Shown piece after piece: positions 59,081 to 64,000 of a DNA stretch of 64,000 nt (positions are counted from its first letter, which is position 1; each line of letters begins with the position of its first letter). The notes beneath the pieces were generated by a model. That model was not told the DNA's origin. It did no database searches and worked only from the letters and a program-made list of their open reading frames with translations. The stretch is taken from assembly GCF_010183535.1 (NCBI RefSeq), contig NC_071332.1, positions 10,912,001-10,976,000 on the forward strand, read 5' to 3'. The DNA comes from Caenorhabditis remanei (lineage: Eukaryota; Nematoda; Chromadorea; Rhabditida; Rhabditidae). Made by a program: the position numbers and the translations under genes.

Positions 59081-62000
59081 CCAGGGTCTAGTCTGAAAAT
59101 TTGAGAAATGGATCGTCGTGTTATTCTTTTATAATGAAAAATCTGGAAGAGCTTGAAGCAAGAAAATGAACGAAATGAAAAAAAAAGCGGAGGAGGCTTT
59201 AAAATGAAATTTTTGTTTTCTTTTCCTTCGGTCATTCTCTTTTTTTGGTCCTAACTGGTGCCACATGGTACATGGAAAATGGGTAAATATGAGAAAAAAC
59301 CAAAGACCGTCTAGAGGAAAGGAAGAAATGAATTGAAACAAAATGAATAGAAATGTCAGAAGCACTCGAAAAACTGCTACTTCATGTAAGCGTTGTTGCG
59401 TGAATAATTTAGTGGAAGATACAAGAACAAAGTGTGCACTTTCTTTGTTAATTGCTTTTTTCTTTTCTTCTAGTCCTTTTTTGTTGAGTTTGAAGAGCTT
59501 AGTAAGGCAAGGAAGCTAAGGAGGAAGAGCACTTGGTTTCCTTTTCTTTCACATTCAATTGAAGTTCTGAGCATGGAAAGGAATGGTGGAGAGGGAGGGA
59601 AGTGTTTCAAAATTATAAATAGATGACAATGAGGAAGTTTGAAATGGGGTTTCTGTATTAGGCAGTTGTCCACAAATTTTCAGAGTCTCGTGAAGACTGT
59701 GGGTACAAAAGATAGAAAATTATGTGAGGATATTATTGCAGCAAGATCCGGTAAAGATTAAAACCCAGAATTCATGGAATAGGAGTGAGCCAGAATAAAT
59801 ACCGAATTCAACAACTTTCAGAAATCCCAAAAAATAAAAAATAGTATATAAATTCCAAAGAGAAGCTAGAAAGTACAGCTGTCATGCTACGCTGCTCCGA
59901 CCAGCAATTAAAATTACACACATCCTAGAAGAATTCCCTCAAATTCGTGTCTGGAGAGGGGAGACCCTGTCTCGTTTTAGTTCAATCAAAGCGATTGCTT
60001 TCAATCAAAATGAAATGAGCACGAGATTCTCTGGGAGCACTAAATAATAGCTGCTGCCGAGGCAGACATATAAAAATCGGAACAGAAAATGAAAACAGTG
60101 GTGTCCAGGATTGATGATATTGAGATTCCATCAGTGACAGAAGATGGATAGATTCAGAGTGAAAAAGCCTTGTGGGAGAAAGTGTAGGAGTCAAAAGGAT
60201 AGAAAATAGAAGAGATTTAGGATGACAAATAATTATGGGGATCTTTCTGAAGAAGAGAGAAGAAACTCTCTGTTAGAATATAGTGGAAAAAGAAAACGAA
60301 AGATTTTTGACGCCATTGGTGTGTGTGTGTGTCCCACAGAGTCATGTATACAAAGGGAGAGTGGTCCATGAGAAAAAAGAAGATACAGATAGTTGAAGAT
60401 GGGGTAAAGAGAGAAAGGAAATAAGCAAAGGGACCCAGTCTGGGATAGATTGAGCACAAGTAGAAGAGGAAGAAGCATGAGAAATTGTGACATTCGACCC
60501 CCACCAGGGATTTCGAGAAGAGACGCAGCAGGAGTGGAAAGTGAGAAAGATAGGATGAGACTGGACAGCTGATTAGTTCTGATTTCATTGATCATCTGTT
60601 TTGAATTTCGATTTATTGCCGTTTGTTTCGAAACTGTCTTTTTTGAGTGTTCTAGATTGAAAATATTCAGAAAGCACATGTTTTCCATAAACTAAAACGA
60701 CGGGGATTTCCAGCTAGGCATCTGGAAACCACAAAAACTGACCACTTCAATGTTTTCATCTGGAATTCGTCAATAAATATCTGTGGTAAGATATAAATGG
60801 CCACCAACTAAAAAAACAGTTAAGATTTGTGTATAGTATGGTCTAGATGACCCAGAACTAAAGATCACAAAATATTTTGAGAAAGTACTGAGAAAGTACA
60901 ACCTTCAAAATATTGAGTTCTGTAGATCAAAACTAATGTGAAGTGTCTATTATCCTTTTGAAGGTCAGCCAAAGTGTTGGAATATTTTGACCTTTTTATT
61001 TTTTATTTTGTGTTACGCACTAGAACTTATTTCAAAACTTTGACAACTCCATCAAATGGATTTCGAGGGATTTTCCTAAATTTTTGATAAACTGATAAAA
61101 AAGATGAAAGAAAATGTTGATAATCTGAAAGTATTATTGCTTGTGTTTCATAATAACATGTCTCTCGATTCCAGAAAAAACTAAAATTCTTGATATTAGA
61201 ATTTGATTTTTGAGAGTTTTGAAACCTTCGAGCATGAAATTACAACAAAAATTACATCCCGATGAACACTGAAAAAATGCCAAGTTAGAATAACAAAATT
61301 ACCAAATCAGCATTCATGGAAACTGACATAGTAGACCTTCAAATAACTTTTCACTTGCGCCGCCAAAGCGTCTCAATGTTTTAGAAGGAGAGGAAGGGGA
61401 GACATTCGAGAACAAATCTAGATAGATATGATCTTCTTTTGGTCTTATGTGGAACCAACCATGTCGTTTTCCTTTTTTCTATTTATATTCCCCTTTTTGC
61501 CTCTCAGACGTCGCCGTGGGAAACGTTTCCAATTTCCGTCTTTTGCCTTTTTAGCTGGAAGGAGTAAAGAGAAGAAGCACTTCTAGATCTCCATTTTTGA
61601 AAAATGGTTCAAAAAGAAATGGAAACTGAGAAATGGGTGAGCTCGAAGAAAAAAAGAGTAGTTGATGAAAAGTGTGCGTACTCACACTTTCATTCAGAAA
61701 AAACCGAAAAGAAGAGGGAAAAGAGTTGCTATTTTCTGAAAAGTTGCTGGATTTGGAATGGAAGAGGAACGGAATGAAAGAAGAAAAAGAAAAGAAAACA
61801 GTTGAAAAATAAGAGAAACGGCACTCAATAACAACAAAATGAAGACGACTTTTGAATGTGTGGTGAAAAAAGGACCAAGTGGTTTGTTATTTTCAATGGG
61901 TCCCCGAGAAGAAGAACAGCTTCATTTGATTTGCAAATTTTACAGAGGGACTTCTAAAATATTTTATGGAGTATATATTAGAGAATTCATCTGCAAAAAA

Positions 62001-62454
62001 ATTGGAGACGATAACTGGAGACTTGAATTCTAATTTTCTGAAACTTCAGCTGAAGATCAATTAGAACTGAAGAGACTCTTCAAAACCTGAGCTTGTGTAA
62101 AATTTAGAAACGTCGGCATAAGTGGTCAGTTGTGAAACAAAACTCAATTTTCGCAAAATCTTGAGACGGAAAAATTTCAGCCATAATCAACGAAACACTC
62201 GGGTTACAGGAATGTTGAAGAACTAACTCAATTTCAAATCAAAATTAAAAGTTTCTAGTTGGAGAACATTGAGACAAAACACAACACCTTTCTTTTATTT
62301 CCCGATATTTTCCTTTTTCGTCATTCCCGTTCCCACCATTTTCCTCAATGTCCTCCCCATCTTTTGATTGAATTATAACCATAACTTTTATTGTAACCGC
62401 TTTCTCGTTCTCTTTCATATCATACTTGAATACGATTCACTATTCGTTCGCGAT
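59081..62454. other. Intergenic upstream of the MAGUK locus
   Basis: Mostly AT- and purine-rich, with a GT microsatellite at 60319-60332. No convincing exons on either strand. The segment near 59081 presumably holds the MAGUK upstream promoter. A 64-codon frame at 61839 was considered and not accepted. Confidence 0.5.
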
Positions 62455-62676
62455 ATGCGGTTCTTATTCTTTTTCTTGCTCCTCACAATTTTATACTTGA
62501 CTGTGGTCAATGTAGATGCTCGTCGTCGCAAATCAAGAAAAGCTGAATGTGAATTTGACATGGACTGTCAGAAGTTCGCAACGCAATTCAAGAAAGTGTT
62601 GTGCGTGGATGGATACTGTAACTTTACGAGAATCAACAGAAGAAAAAATCCAGTTCCGTTGAGTTTTCATTGGTAA
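62455..62676 (+). CDS. Small secreted four-cysteine peptide
   Basis: A single exon encodes 73 residues. MRFLFFFLLLTILYLTVV is a strong signal peptide with cleavage expected near VDA-RR. The mature part is very basic at both ends (RRRKSRK and RINRRKN) and has four cysteines in CEFDMDC, LC and GYC spacing, which could form two disulphides. AATAAA lies 15 bases after the stop (62691-62696), so the transcript is compact. The flanking basic pairs could be processing sites. Family is not recognised; a secreted signalling or antimicrobial-like peptide is possible but unproven. It lies between the RPM-1 and MAGUK genes on the opposite strand. Confidence 0.65.
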   Translation: MRFLFFFLLLTILYLTVVNVDARRRKSRKAECEFDMDCQKFATQFKKVLCVDGYCNFTRINRRKNPVPLSFHW

Positions 62677-63522
62677 TTTTCAAGTCATTGAATAAAGTGT
62701 TTGTTATTAGTTCTCGTTTTGAATAATCAAGTTGCGGTTTATAGATATAGAAAAGTCATAATAAGGAAATAGACTTTCCATTCTGGAAAACACCACGTTG
62801 GTCAAACAAACCACTAGAAAGGACTAACAAGAAAAAAACATTAAAATAAAGATCTCATAAATCTAGATGATCATTTGAGTGCACATTCCCAGCGTCTTTT
62901 CTTTTTTCTTCGTTTTCTCAGTTTCTCTTTTTATCTCGACTCGCAACGTTTTTGTTTCAATGTGATTATCGCCGAAAATAATGGGAAAACTAAAGGAAAA
63001 AGTGATCGACAAGACGTGAAAGAAGTAGAAGAAGGTCTCTTGTGGATTGAGTGGCTAATTCGATTTTCAGAAAAAAGAAAGAAAGAAGGATAAGAATTAC
63101 TGTTGAGTGGGCAGCTCCAGACGAGCCTTTGATCACTCAGTTAGCCCCCATAGTTGTGATGGTCATCTCTGGAATGAAGTACACATTGGAAAATCAAATT
63201 AGAAATCTTTTTATTATGTACCATCATTGAATTATAGACACACAGAAAATGATACCCGTCTCAAGAGAGAAACAAAACTAAAGTTCAGGTTTTCTTTGGA
63301 AATGGTTACAGAATCAGAGATCGTGTTGTACTGAAAATTGGAAAAGGAAACCTTGAATTTGAACATTGAATAAAATTGAAAAGAAAGACGGTAAGTAATC
63401 AGAATCTAAACCGGAAACTTGGAATTGACAACAAAAATTATATTCAAGACTAGACAACCAACAGGAGTTATTAGCTTCCCAATAAAAATCGGAGTATTCA
63501 AAGACACAATACTAAAAACGAA
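62677..63522. other. Spacer between peptide gene and rpm-1 3' end
   Basis: TTTATT near 63209 can serve as AATAAA for the minus-strand rpm-1 gene. A 72-codon plus-strand frame at 62875 has no supporting features. Nothing else seen. Confidence 0.5.
62691..62696 (+). terminator. PolyA signal of the small secreted peptide gene
   Basis: AATAAAGTG directly after the stop, followed by a T-rich stretch. Confidence 0.65.
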
Positions 63523-64000
63523 TTAAAAAGTACTAATATTTCTACATATTCCACAACCCATTGCGAATTCTTCACCAGTCGGAGGATGTTTCATTTTCAG
63601 AGGACACGTTTGATCTTCCATTGGAGTTGATCGAGGACCCACTGGACACGCAGGAAGTTGATTTTTCGGGAGAGACATCAGACGTTGGAATTCGTCGTGA
63701 CACGGCGCACAAAAATGAGTGGTGCCAAAACTGAAAATAGCATATGTTTCATAATAAAAGTATCTTTATAGAAATAATTCAGAATGCAAAAAAGAAAACT
63801 GACCAGAAATAAACTGCAATCGAACAACAGAATCGACACTTGTATTCCAAGAACTCAGCCCCATGTCTCGGACAAATTTGACCTCCACTTGTATCCGAAC
63901 AGCCACCACATAAAAGTTCTTCTGGATTGAATTGTGAATTCTCCAATGCTGCTTGACACCGACTCTCTCCTCCGAAGTAAGCCTTCTTGCATTTATGACA
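63523..64000 (-). CDS. rpm-1: RPM-1/Highwire/MYCBP2 ubiquitin ligase, C-terminal end (partial)
   Basis: The last two exons, 134 residues, are visible; the rest runs off the right edge. [51 protein letters not shown] and [17 protein letters not shown] to the final TF are near-identical to the tandem-cysteine region at the C-terminus of PHR proteins. In mammalian MYCBP2 this region relays ubiquitin to Thr/Ser through two essential cysteines; the second is probably in FCFGTTHF here (inference). PHR proteins are giant E3 ligases of presynaptic terminals that limit DLK-1 MAP-kinase signalling and control synapse and axon growth. The intron 63731-63803 has donor GTCAGT. Zinc-binding cysteines and histidines are all intact in this part. 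Confidence 0.97.

Noticed and set aside
61839..62033. A 64-codon frame with a good ATG
   Set aside because: No polyA signal close by, no domain or signal, and an internal TTTTACAG could equally be a chance acceptor; not enough to call a gene.
1..64000. tRNA or rRNA genes and CRISPR arrays
   Set aside because: No GGTTCGANNCC-type B box in a cloverleaf context, no rRNA-like sequence, and no regularly spaced repeats with unique spacers were seen by eye.

Overview
The window is nuclear DNA of a nematode, almost certainly a Caenorhabditis species. The sequence is AT-rich, and genes are split by many 38-60 bp introns with TTTTCAG-type acceptors. Outron-like acceptors sit just upstream of several start codons, nematode-specific chemoreceptor families are present, and one gene pair has an SL2-type operon spacer. 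The right end carries the C-terminus of the PHR ubiquitin ligase RPM-1 next to a PALS1/Stardust-type MAGUK. From memory, C. elegans rpm-1 (C01B7.6) and magu-2 (C01B7.4) are also close neighbours on chromosome V, so this looks like the syntenic block of that or a sister species. I cannot name the species.

Layout. 1-1.0 kb: the 3' part of a Helitron-like element. 1.5-10.6 kb: three tandem plus-strand coiled-coil genes, with a dead first-exon copy between the first two. 11.2-14.7 kb: a two-gene minus-strand operon of smaller coiled-coil proteins that seem to share a C-terminal helical module with the tandem trio. 15.8-19.7 kb: two srv-like chemoreceptor genes and a relic of a third. 20.0-28.0 kb: an inverted pair of srx-type chemoreceptor genes, one broken by a hAT-like insertion and one intact, flanking an unrecognised proline-rich gene. 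28.6-33.3 kb: a BROX-type Bro1 protein with a CaaX end, then a secreted cysteine-rich EB-module protein. 33.4-44.0 kb: a 10.6 kb stretch without convincing genes, rich in GAA/TTC tracts, upstream of a large C2H2 zinc-finger gene (44.1-50.3 kb) that carries a second hAT-like element in an intron. 51.1-59.1 kb: the MAGUK gene on the minus strand, with upstream PDZ exons behind a 5 kb intron. 62.5 kb: a small secreted four-cysteine peptide. 63.5 kb to the end: the RPM-1 C-terminus.

Functional picture. The left half is accessory and fast-evolving: tandem duplicates, relics, mobile elements and chemoreceptors. The right half is conserved: membrane trafficking (BROX), a nuclear zinc-finger regulator, a polarity scaffold (MAGUK) and a synaptic ubiquitin ligase (RPM-1). 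All exon boundaries were read by eye from splice consensus, reading phase and comparison between paralogues in the window. Phases close in every gene model except where a defect is noted.
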